Assembly (NCBI GenBank): GCA_002453265.1
Contig: DKGK01000077.1
Span: 1 to 18,821, forward strand
Direction: 5' to 3'
Length of the DNA stretch: 18,821 bases
From: Flavobacteriales bacterium UBA6772
GTDB taxonomy: Bacteria > Bacteroidota > Bacteroidia > Flavobacteriales > UBA7430
Shown here in pieces: positions 1-6,660 of this stretch (position 1 is the stretch's first letter; each line of letters begins with the position of its first letter). The translations under genes and the position numbers were made by a program. The notes below the pieces were generated by a model. It was not told the origin of the DNA. It searched no databases and saw nothing but the letters and a program-made list of their open reading frames with translations.

Positions 1-15
1 CTGAGCTACATCGGC
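1..15 (-). tRNA. 5' end of a tRNA gene, cut by the left edge
   Basis: Read on the minus strand, the first bases of the window give GCCGATGTAGCTCAG. This is the canonical start of a bacterial tRNA: a 7-nt acceptor strand (GCCGATG), then T8 and A9, then the D-stem strand GCTC followed by the invariant A14 and G15. The anticodon and 3' half lie outside, so the amino acid cannot be read; an acceptor beginning GCCGA is common in tRNA-Thr, but that is only a guess. A weak -7-like element (TATATTCG, minus strand, positions 42 to 35) lies about 20 nt upstream of the tRNA 5' end. Confidence 0.62.
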
Positions 16-202
16 TTTTTGTTGTTTAAGGCTGCGAATATATTAAAGTTATTTGTTCTCACTACACTTTTATTTGGTTTTTATTTGTTGTTTTTCTATG
101 TGTCTGATTGTCGTAATATTATAAATTATTATTTTTTACAGATTAGTAATTCTGCCTACTTAAATACTAGATCTGCAAATATTAATTGATAATATTTCGC
201 AG

Positions 203-232
203 TTTGTAATCGAGCTAAAGGCAATATGTTTA
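203..232 (+). promoter_or_regulatory. candidate promoter of the MBL-fold hydrolase gene
   Basis: A TTTG at 203-206 is followed after 18 nt by TATGTTTA at 225-232. The latter differs only in its last base from the Bacteroidota -7 consensus TAnnTTTG, and the spacing to the TTG (-33) element is right for the family. The end of the -7 box lies 23 nt before the ATG at 255. One mismatch and the AT-rich background keep confidence low. Confidence 0.35.
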
Positions 233-254
233 ATTTTAACAAAAAATATTCCAA

Positions 255-1094
255 ATGAAGATAGTCCCTATAGAAACTGGAAACTTTAAATTAGATGGTG
301 GAGCAATGTTTGGTGTTGTTCCGAAAAGTTTATGGCAGCGCACAAATCCTGCCGATGAAAATAATTTGTGCCCTTGGTCTATGCGAAGTATGTTGGTAGA
401 TTATGGTCATAGGAAAGTGCTTATTGATAATGGAATTGGAGATAAACAAAGTAATAAGTTTTTTGGTCACTTTCATCTTCACGGCGAAGATACATTGCAC
501 AAATCTTTGGCGAAAAATGGTTATCACCCGGATGATATTACTGATGTTTTTTTAACACATTTACATTTCGATCACTGTGGAGGTGGGGTGAAATATAACG
601 AGAAATGTGAGTTAGAAACTGTTTTTAAAAATGCTACTTATTGGTCTAATGAAGCTCATTGGAATTTGGCACTTAATCCAAATGATAGAGAAAAGGCTTC
701 CTTTTTAAAAGAAAATTTACTCCCCATGCAAGAAAGTGGACAGTTAGACTTTATTAAAACAGATGGTATTTTCTTACCTGGTTTTGATGTGCTTTTTGCT
801 GATGGTCATACAGAAGCTCAGATGATTCCGCATATTGAATATAAAGGTAAAACAATTGTTTTTGCCGCTGACCTATTACCTTCTGTTGGACATATTCCTT
901 TGCCTTATGTAATGGGCTATGACACAAACCCTTTAATTACTCTCCAAGAAAAAAAATTATTTTTAGAGACTGCAGCTAAAAAAGGCCATACCCTCTTTTT
1001 AGAACACGATTATTTTAATTCTTGTTGTACGGTAATAGAAACAGAACGAGGAGTTAAGTTAGGAAAATCTTTTCAATTTGAAGATAAATTCTAA
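255..1094 (+). CDS. MBL-fold metallo-hydrolase
   Basis: A 279-aa metallo-beta-lactamase-fold enzyme, probably cytoplasmic since no signal peptide is seen. The metal-binding signature THLHFDH puts ligands at H102, H104, D106 and H107. Further expected ligands are H185 (in ADGHTEAQ), D206 (in FAADLLPS) and H251 (in LEHDYF), so the binuclear site looks complete. The layout resembles the broad group that includes quorum-quenching lactonases and other thioester or ester hydrolases; the substrate cannot be told from sequence. The ATG at 255 is used because family homology begins almost at once (MKIVPIETGNF). It is a single-gene unit between a tRNA on one side and a decayed toxin gene on the other. 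The family call is firm and the function is open. Confidence 0.88.
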   Translation: MKIVPIETGNFKLDGGAMFGVVPKSLWQRTNPADENNLCPWSMRSMLVDYGHRKVLIDNGIGDKQSNKFFGHFHLHGEDTLHKSLAKNGYHPDDITDVFLTHLHFDHCGGGVKYNEKCELETVFKNATYWSNEAHWNLALNPNDREKASFLKENLLPMQESGQLDFIKTDGIFLPGFDVLFADGHTEAQMIPHIEYKGKTIVFAADLLPSVGHIPLPYVMGYDTNPLITLQEKKLFLETAAKKGHTLFLEHDYFNSCCTVIETERGVKLGKSFQFEDKF

Positions 1095-1098
1095 ATGC

Positions 1099-1131
1099 AT
1101 AGTTATATAGCTTCTTAGTAAGATTAACTAT
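1099..1131. repeat. nested inverted repeat after the MBL gene
   Basis: ATAGTTA at 1099-1105 is perfectly complementary to TAACTAT at 1125-1131. Inside the loop lies a second small palindrome, TCTTAGTAAGA. It begins 5 bp after the stop of the MBL hydrolase but has no T-run, so it is a poor intrinsic terminator. It could be a weak transcript 3' end or a leftover operator of the decayed toxin locus that follows. Confidence 0.4.
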
Positions 1132-1173
1132 AAATAGGTCTTAGATTCTAATTTTACCTATGAATAAAATTGA

Positions 1174-1434
1174 GAAATATTTCAAGTTGATTTTGCGAAT
1201 TTAAAACATAAAAAATCAGGAGATATGAGTACACTACTTAAAATAGAGTAAATACTGAATGAGTTAATGCAAAACCCAACTACATGAATTGGTAAGCTCG
1301 AATTTTTGAAATGCGATTTAGCGGCTTTGTATTCCAAAATAATTAATAATAAACACAGATTAGTTTACTCGATTAAGAAACAGATAATTGTTGCTCATTT
1401 GCTAAGTGTTGGTTCTCTTTATGGGGATAAATAA
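1174..1434 (+). pseudogene. YoeB/Txe-family mRNA-interferase toxin remnant
   Basis: One frame (codons in phase with 1204) reads LKHKKSGDMSTLLKIE, stop, ILNELMQNPTT, stop, IGKLEFLKCDLAALYS, KIINNKHRLVYSI, KKQIIVAHLLSV, GSLYGDK, then a stop at 1432-1434. This follows the YoeB toxin pattern (KxGxxxxxKKI, then GxGKPExLKxxLxGxxSRRIxxxHRLVY, then a C-terminal HY). The internal stops are TAA at 1249-1251 and TGA at 1285-1287; the latter is one base from GGA, the Gly expected there. By comparison with E. coli YoeB, Glu46 and Arg65 are kept, the SRR motif has become SKI, and catalytic His83 is Leu (CTT where CAT is expected). The first 15 or so codons are blurred and the start is lost. No antitoxin gene is recognisable upstream, where only about 80 bp remain after the hydrolase. 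The family assignment is confident; the gene is dead. Confidence 0.82.
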
Positions 1435-1580
1435 ATATTTAGGAAATCCTTGATGAAAGCTAAAACTAGTTTTTATTTTAAAGTTATTCTGCTCCGGAAG
1501 AGCAAAATATTTGTAACAAAGAGAGTTCGCTTATCTATTAAGTTCCCTAGGAGCTGGACAAATATATTCCTCAAATCAAC

Positions 1581-1991
1581 TCACTCTACCTCATACATCT
1601 CAAAATCTAGATGCTGTGGACTATTAATTTCAAAAGCCTTAGAGAGTAGTTTACAAATAATCTTAGCCGATTTTTCTGAGTTATTAGCTAAAGGTAAAAA
1701 ATAAGAAGCTAATTCTTCGGTAGTATCTAGGGCAGGAGTAGACTCAAATTTAAAGTGAGAATGAGTAAATTTGTGATAAGCTTCTTTTTGACTTGATACA
1801 TCAAAACTAATTGAAAGGATAATTCCAAATTCACCAGATTCAGACTTTGTTTCCTCCGTCATATTTTGGTTGATAATTTGTAGTATTTCTTCCTCTTTAT
1901 AGAGAATAGAAATTACAAAAGCTTCGTTTTCTTTTCTATAACCAGCCATGGCTATATCGATTACTTCTACTAATTGGTTTGGAGTATCCAT
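1581..1991 (-). CDS. hypothetical protein coupled to meaB
   Basis: A 136-aa acidic, soluble protein with no signal peptide, no membrane segment and no motif I recognise. It begins MDTPNQLVEVIDIAMAGY and ends in an acidic tail (LDFEMYEVE). Its ATG at 1991 overlaps the meaB stop by one base (TAATG), which suggests translational coupling and co-expression with meaB and ddl. The reading frame stays open for about 35 codons beyond the TGA stop, to 1473, but that stretch shows no recognisable homology and is probably chance. Its reality as a gene is supported by clean length, coupling and absence of an equally good frame on the other strand. The function is unknown. Confidence 0.72.
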   Translation of the reverse strand: MDTPNQLVEVIDIAMAGYRKENEAFVISILYKEEEILQIINQNMTEETKSESGEFGIILSISFDVSSQKEAYHKFTHSHFKFESTPALDTTEELASYFLPLANNSEKSAKIICKLLSKAFEINSPQHLDFEMYEVE

Positions 1992-2998
1992 TACTTTTTA
2001 AATAAATCTATTAGTTGATTAGCGGCTATAAAAGGACTCAATTTTCCTTCAACGACTTCTTTTTCTAATTTGGGTAATAACTTTTTGACTTCAGGTTTTT
2101 GGTAGAAATAGGTACCCAATTGTTCTTGTATGCTTTCGTGAAGCCAGAACTGGGCTTGTTTTTTTCTATTTTCCTCAAAGGTATTATTGCACTTACAGTG
2201 ATTTACAAAAGAACTAATCGTTTCCCAAATCTCTTCAATTCCTGTTTTTTCGTATGCAGAACAGGTAAGTACCTTAGGAATCCAATTATTTGTTTTCGCA
2301 GGGAAGAGGTGGATAGCTCTTTTATAATCTCCCACCGCCATTTTACTCTTGTTTATATTGTCGCCGTCTGCTTTGGTAATAGTTAAAACATCTGCCATTT
2401 CCATAATACCACGTTTTATACCTTGTAACTCATCTCCAGCTCCAGCAAGCATTAATAGTAAAAAGAAATCTACCATAGAATGTACAGCAGTCTCCGATTG
2501 TCCAACACCTACCGTTTCTACAATTATTACATCATATCCAGCAGCTTCACACAATAATATACTTTCTCTTGTTTTTCTAGCTACTCCACCTAAAGAGCCT
2601 GCATTAGGGGATGGTCTTATAAAAGCCAAAGGATCTATGCTTAAGGCTTCCATACGAGTTTTATCACCTAAAATACTACCTCTTCCCTGTTCGCTACTTG
2701 GATCTATTGCTAGTACAGCAACTTTTTTCCCTAATGAAGTTATGAGTTTCCCGAAGCTTTCTATAAATGTGCTTTTCCCTACACCTGGAACACCTGTAAT
2801 ACCAATTCTAACAGACTTTCCAGTGGTAGGCATACATTGCTCTAAAATATCTTGAGCTAGCATCTGATGATCTAATCGAGTACTTTCTACAAGCGTAATA
2901 ACTCTACCCAGAATACTTATATTTCCATCGGCTAGTCCGCTTACGTATTCTTTTACGCTAAGCTCTTTCTTGCTATGTGTTTGTTTAGGCTTAATCAT
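1991..2998 (-). CDS. meaB: MeaB/ArgK-type G-protein chaperone for methylmalonyl-CoA mutase
   Basis: A 335-aa P-loop GTPase of the MeaB (ArgK, human MMAA) family. These proteins gate cofactor loading and protect the B12-dependent methylmalonyl-CoA mutase; the name ArgK reflects an older transport-kinase annotation. The Walker A motif GVPGVGKST sits at residues 69-77 and follows the usual helical N-terminal region. The LAIDPSS stretch near residue 96, the VETVGVGQSE switch near 160, and the TKAD base-recognition motif (208-211) are all typical. The length matches the family. The ATG at 2998 lies inside the 3' end of ddl (8-bp overlap) and the stop overlaps the next ATG by one base, so the three genes are probably one transcript. 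No mutase subunit is in the window. The acyl-CoA mutase partner is inferred from the family only. Confidence 0.93.
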   Translation of the reverse strand: MIKPKQTHSKKELSVKEYVSGLADGNISILGRVITLVESTRLDHQMLAQDILEQCMPTTGKSVRIGITGVPGVGKSTFIESFGKLITSLGKKVAVLAIDPSSEQGRGSILGDKTRMEALSIDPLAFIRPSPNAGSLGGVARKTRESILLCEAAGYDVIIVETVGVGQSETAVHSMVDFFLLLMLAGAGDELQGIKRGIMEMADVLTITKADGDNINKSKMAVGDYKRAIHLFPAKTNNWIPKVLTCSAYEKTGIEEIWETISSFVNHCKCNNTFEENRKKQAQFWLHESIQEQLGTYFYQKPEVKKLLPKLEKEVVEGKLSPFIAANQLIDLFKK

Positions 2999-3968
2999 TG
3001 GTAAACATATTTACTAGCGATAAGCTAAAGAGTTCTTTTAAATCCATTCCATAAGCTTTAGCTTGTTGAGGAATAATGCTTTCTTCAGATAAACCAGGAA
3101 TCGTATTAACTTCAATCAAAAATGCTTTTTTGTTTTCTATGATATAATCCATTCTTACTATACCTTTTAAATTCAATATCTTATAGATGGATTTACTAAT
3201 TACCTGTACTTGATCTCTTTCTTTATTAGCTATTCGAGCTGGTGTAATCTCCTCAGCTTTACCTTCGTATTTAGCTTGGAAATCGAAGAAATCGTTTTTG
3301 GTAGAAATTTCTGTAAGAGGTAAGGCTAGTAGTTCTCTATCTTTTTGGAGTACACCACAGGTAACTTCAGTTCCATTTATAAAAGACTCCACAATTACTT
3401 GATTATCGTGTACAAAGGCTTCTTTTATAGCTTTATCGAACTGAGAAGTTTCCGTAACCTTAGATATTCCAAAACTAGAGCCAGCTCTATTAGGTTTTAC
3501 AAAACAGGGCAAACCTATTTCACTCTCGAGTTTTGTAATGCTGAATGATTCGTTTTTATTTAGAATTACCGCTTTTGCTGAAGGTATGTTAAATTGCTTT
3601 AATAAGGCATTACACATCGCTTTATTAAAGGTGATGGAAGCTTCAAAACTTCCGCAACAGTTATAAGGAATGTTCAGTAAATCGAAATAACCTTGTAGAA
3701 TTCCATCTTCTCCGGGCGTTCCATGAATCGCCATAAACACACCGTCAAAATTTACTTTTGTATTATTTACCTCAAATGAAAAATCGTTTTTATCGATAAA
3801 TAACTTTTTTGTTCCTTGTACCACATACCACTCTGTTCCTTGAATATGTACTAAAAAAGGAGAGTATAAATCAGTGTTTATATTTGCATAAACAACTGCA
3901 GCACTTTTTATAGATATGATACTTTCAGAGGAATTTCCACCTCTAAGAATGGCTATGTTTTTTTTCAT
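2991..3968 (-). CDS. ddl: D-alanine--D-alanine ligase
   Basis: A 325-aa ATP-grasp ligase that joins two D-Ala residues for the peptidoglycan precursor, in the cytosol. Family features in order: an N-terminal KNIAILRGGNSSE loop, AIHGTPGEDGILQGYFDLLNIPY (written in family form HGxxGEDGxxQGxLE), the ATP-binding segment CFVKPNRAGSSFGISKV, the FINGTEVTCGVL strand, and the metal- and ATP-site motif IEVNTIPGLSEES. Length and motif spacing fit Ddl. The start is ATG 3968, followed directly by the nucleotide-fold strand. It is first in a tight minus-strand unit with meaB and the 136-aa gene. A 129-bp gap with two inverted repeats separates it from lptD upstream. Pairing ddl with meaB is not a functional link I know. 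Confidence 0.94.
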   Translation of the reverse strand: MKKNIAILRGGNSSESIISIKSAAVVYANINTDLYSPFLVHIQGTEWYVVQGTKKLFIDKNDFSFEVNNTKVNFDGVFMAIHGTPGEDGILQGYFDLLNIPYNCCGSFEASITFNKAMCNALLKQFNIPSAKAVILNKNESFSITKLESEIGLPCFVKPNRAGSSFGISKVTETSQFDKAIKEAFVHDNQVIVESFINGTEVTCGVLQKDRELLALPLTEISTKNDFFDFQAKYEGKAEEITPARIANKERDQVQVISKSIYKILNLKGIVRMDYIIENKKAFLIEVNTIPGLSEESIIPQQAKAYGMDLKELFSLSLVNMFTND

Positions 3969-3975
3969 ATTTAAT

Positions 3976-3990
3976 TCTGATAGAATCAGA
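3976..3990. repeat. small palindrome just upstream of ddl
   Basis: TCTGAT and ATCAGA are perfect 6-bp arms around a 3-bp loop (AGA). The palindrome ends 7 bp before the ddl start codon. In the mRNA it would form a hairpin next to the initiation codon; in DNA it could be a protein-binding site. No experimental parallel is known to me. Confidence 0.4.
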
Positions 3991-4035
3991 TTGAATTTAA
4001 AGCTAAATGTTGAAAACTACAGAGGCTAATTTATG

Positions 4036-4073
4036 AATTTGTTTGTCCGTATTTTTACTTGGACAATTAAATT
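4036..4073. repeat. imperfect inverted repeat between lptD and ddl
   Basis: Arms at 4036-4048 (AATTTGTTTGTCC) and 4061-4073 (GGACAATTAAATT) match at 11 of 13 positions, with a 12-nt loop. It lies about 25 bp beyond the lptD stop, so it may form a stem-loop at the 3' end of the lptD transcript. A clean T-tract does not follow on the minus strand, so a terminator call is weak. Confidence 0.45.
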
Positions 4074-4097
4074 AAATAGATGTTTTAAAATTGAATG

Positions 4098-6596
4098 TTA
4101 AAAGTCGAAAAAGCTTTTACGTTTATTAAGTTTTAAATCTTGTAATACCGAGGATTTAACGTTAATACTCAAGTTATAACTCTGTCTGAAACCAAAAGGA
4201 ATCCAATTAAATCGCATTTCCCAACAGTGTAAATCTCTGTAAACATCTATAGAACTATAAGATATTTTCTTGGTATCGAAATCGTAACCAGAGGTGAATC
4301 CTATTTTCCATTTTTCGGTTAAACGCACATTTCCGTTTATATTAAAGGTCTGTCGTATTGTTTTATCTAATGTAGGTTTGCTATAAATATAGCTATAGTT
4401 TAAGCTTAAGTTCCATGGAATGTTAAAGTCTACATAATCACCCGGATTATTTTGTATCATACTCCATTCTTGCTCTGTAGTATTTTTTGGCTTAACCATT
4501 TCTTTAGTCTCTTCTGAACTTTTTAAACTCCAATTTATAGTAAAGTTGAAATTTGTCATCCGACCTAAAGAAAATTCATCTTTCCACACAAATTTTTCTA
4601 TTCTAGCACCTTGGTCATTAATCTGATAAGGATTTAAAGAACCATTAAATTTAATATTCATTTTGGGTAGTAATTCTGTTCTACCACTAAAGGTAATATT
4701 TGATAAGTTGAAAGAGTCAACTGCTAAATTATAATTCCCACCGAGTATTAAACTCTTAAAAATAGCGACCTTTTTATATTCTACTAGAGAGTCATTTCGA
4801 GATTTCACCTTTAGTTCTAAATTATTATTTACACTAAAGTTTAGGTTTCCTGATTTTCCATTTGGTGCCGTGCCATATATTCCTTCTTCATAATAGGAGT
4901 ACACATCATTTTGAATTCCTGTAGAATCTACTATGCTCCAGTCGTAATAACCGAATTTTTCTTCACTGAAATCTGGTCTGTAGGAAAAAGATAAACTAGG
5001 CGTTATTACATGTCTAAGTGCTTTAACTTTTTCCGATTTAAACTGATAGAGTCCATAGATTTTGGTGTTTAAAGTTACACTCGTCGTAAAGTCTCTTATG
5101 GCACGCATCCCATCTATGGTGTCTGTTTCAATAAACAAAGAATCGGGATTCCATGATTTCTTTATTCTATTAAAATACCATCTTTCGTTATATTTTGCAG
5201 AAGGACTTACATTAATATATTTTAAAATCTTAAACGAGCTGCTTATAGGAATGGAATGTTTTATACCATATTTCATCTGGTCTAAAGTCTCGTTTCTAAA
5301 CAGTAAGCTATCGGTCGTTTCTATTTGGTTTTTTGCATTTGCCGTATAACTCATCCTTATAGTCTCGTACCATTTTTGCTTTCCAGCAGAAACTTTTCTT
5401 TTAAATGGATTTGATGAGTTTATTGCAAAATTTAATTCGGGTAAACTCAAACTTACTTTATGAGTTTGAGTGTTTTGGCTATGACGTAAATTAGCTGAGA
5501 AGTTAAATGGTTTTGATGGCCATGAGTAACTATAGGATACGGTAGAACTTAATGTATTTTTTAAATAGTCGTTATTTTGGTTCGAATTATATTGATTAAA
5601 AGTACTCGAACCTGCGTTTACATTTGCATTAAATCGTCTATTGGGATGAGCTTTTCCATCTTGTTTATGGGACCATTTTATATAAAAGTCTCTTTTGTCT
5701 TCAAAATTAGACAAGCCCTCTTCTCCTAATAAGTTTTTAGAATAGCTAAGACTTAGATTTCCGTTGTAGGCGTACTTTTTTTTATAGGAACTTTGACCTT
5801 TTAGTTTCCAGGACCCTAGTGTGTAAATATCTCCTCTTAAAGCCAAATCGAAATAATCGTTTATGGCAAAGTACCAACCCCCATTTCTGAAATTATAACC
5901 TCTTGAAGGTGAGTATGCGTAACTAGGCATAATAAATCCTGAACTCTGCTTATTTTGCACTGGGAATAATCCAAATGGCAATACTAGTGGAGTAGGAATA
6001 TCGGAAATTACTAAGTTTGCAGGGCCGCTAATAATTTTATTTCCAGGGATTACTTTTAATTTTTTAGCTTCTATATAAAAATGAGGTTCATCTGCCGAAC
6101 AGGTAGTGTATTTACTATTTTGAATAAACATGGAGTTATCTGCTCTTTTTTTAAGGTTCTCTCCGTGAATATAGCTTTCACCATCTTGAGTTTTCATTCC
6201 TTTAATCTTCCCTTTTTTACTCGTGAAGTTGTAAAGAATACTCTCACAGTTATAAGTTTTCCCACCTTCGGTAAAAATTGGATTTCCTATAATTGTTCCA
6301 GAACTATCTGGTATTCCTATCGCATAAACCGTATTGTCATTCCAATTTATTATAATGTGTTCTGCTTTAAGTTCTATGTCTTCATAGTTTACTTGCGCCT
6401 CATGGAAGAGTAGCACTTTCTTCTCTTGTAATAGTATAATACTAGAATCTGTGGCAAAATAGTGAACCTTAGAAGCTAAGAAACTCGTTTTTTTGCTTGT
6501 GGTATCTACTAAAGTATCTTGTGCTATAGCCGTTAAAGGCAGTAAACACAGGAGTTTTAAACTTAATAATAGAGTATATAGTGACTTTATAGACAA
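4098..6596 (-). CDS. lptD: LPS-assembly outer membrane protein LptD
   Basis: An 832-aa outer-membrane protein of the Bacteroidota LptD type, which inserts lipopolysaccharide into the outer leaflet. Residues 1-25 form a signal peptide with Lys4, a Leu-rich core and a likely AIA-QD cleavage site. Residues ~35-200 form the periplasmic OstA/LptA-like jelly-roll region, with the recognisable TTCSADEPHFYIEAKK segment. From ~215 on there are alternating aromatic strands of a large beta-barrel, ending in Phe as outer-membrane barrels usually do. The start codon is TTG at 6596: no in-frame ATG exists upstream near the gene, and the signal peptide would be lost by using any later Met. A minus-strand promoter element is seen at 6638-6645. 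It is divergent from the amidase gene, which also acts on the envelope. The family call is strong; the exact start is less certain. Confidence 0.88.
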   Translation of the reverse strand: MSIKSLYTLLLSLKLLCLLPLTAIAQDTLVDTTSKKTSFLASKVHYFATDSSIILLQEKKVLLFHEAQVNYEDIELKAEHIIINWNDNTVYAIGIPDSSGTIIGNPIFTEGGKTYNCESILYNFTSKKGKIKGMKTQDGESYIHGENLKKRADNSMFIQNSKYTTCSADEPHFYIEAKKLKVIPGNKIISGPANLVISDIPTPLVLPFGLFPVQNKQSSGFIMPSYAYSPSRGYNFRNGGWYFAINDYFDLALRGDIYTLGSWKLKGQSSYKKKYAYNGNLSLSYSKNLLGEEGLSNFEDKRDFYIKWSHKQDGKAHPNRRFNANVNAGSSTFNQYNSNQNNDYLKNTLSSTVSYSYSWPSKPFNFSANLRHSQNTQTHKVSLSLPELNFAINSSNPFKRKVSAGKQKWYETIRMSYTANAKNQIETTDSLLFRNETLDQMKYGIKHSIPISSSFKILKYINVSPSAKYNERWYFNRIKKSWNPDSLFIETDTIDGMRAIRDFTTSVTLNTKIYGLYQFKSEKVKALRHVITPSLSFSYRPDFSEEKFGYYDWSIVDSTGIQNDVYSYYEEGIYGTAPNGKSGNLNFSVNNNLELKVKSRNDSLVEYKKVAIFKSLILGGNYNLAVDSFNLSNITFSGRTELLPKMNIKFNGSLNPYQINDQGARIEKFVWKDEFSLGRMTNFNFTINWSLKSSEETKEMVKPKNTTEQEWSMIQNNPGDYVDFNIPWNLSLNYSYIYSKPTLDKTIRQTFNINGNVRLTEKWKIGFTSGYDFDTKKISYSSIDVYRDLHCWEMRFNWIPFGFRQSYNLSINVKSSVLQDLKLNKRKSFFDF

Positions 6597-6613
6597 AAGT
6601 AAATTTTGTTTTT

Positions 6614-6621
6614 TATTTTTG
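6614..6621 (+). promoter_or_regulatory. -7 element for the amidase gene
   Basis: TATTTTTG is a full match to the Bacteroidota -7 consensus TAnnTTTG. It lies in the 64-bp divergent region and ends 40 nt before the amidase ATG at 6661. A clear -33 TTG at the right spacing is not visible. Confidence 0.45.
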
Positions 6622-6637
6622 TTGTTCTCGAATACTG

Positions 6638-6645
6638 CAAAACTA
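6638..6645 (-). promoter_or_regulatory. -7 element for lptD
   Basis: On the minus strand the bases read TAGTTTTG, a full TAnnTTTG match, ending about 42 nt before the TTG start of lptD at 6596. It is staggered against the plus-strand element at 6614-6621, making a compact divergent promoter pair. A second minus-strand match, TACTTTTG at 6601-6594, overlaps the start codon itself and so is a less likely promoter. Confidence 0.45.
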
Positions 6646-6660
6646 AATAAAAAAGTTCCG

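Larger units (their letters stand above)
1095..1580. other. 486-bp interval without an intact gene
   Basis: This gap separates the MBL hydrolase from the convergent 136-aa gene. It contains an inverted repeat just after the hydrolase stop (1099-1131) and a degraded YoeB-family toxin reading frame (about 1174-1434). There is also a small 5-bp hairpin, TGCTC/GAGCA at 1490-1504, without a T-tract. The rest (1435-1580) shows nothing I recognise. No convincing intrinsic terminator was found for either flanking gene. Confidence 0.7.

Noticed and set aside
1..189. Open 62-codon hydrophobic plus-strand frame reaching the left edge, possibly the tail of a membrane protein
   Set aside because: Its first bases are the 5' end of a minus-strand tRNA, and the frame is explained by high AT content; no start or motif is seen.
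1490..1504. TGCTC/GAGCA hairpin as a terminator for the 136-aa gene
   Set aside because: The stem is only 5 bp and no T-tract follows on the minus strand.
1473..1580. About 35 open codons in frame beyond the TGA of the 136-aa gene, suggesting a truncated longer protein
   Set aside because: No recognisable homology or composition match; a run of this length is not rare at this AT content.
1450..1704. 84-aa plus-strand frame
   Set aside because: It overlaps the coupled 136-aa minus-strand gene and has no recognisable feature.
2349..2855. 168-aa plus-strand frame inside meaB
   Set aside because: It is the antisense shadow of a conserved GTPase gene; Ser/Pro/Ile-rich composition is typical of such shadows.
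6493..6660. 56-codon N-terminal extension of the amidase frame
   Set aside because: It runs antisense through the lptD signal-peptide region and would hide the amidase export signal at 6661.
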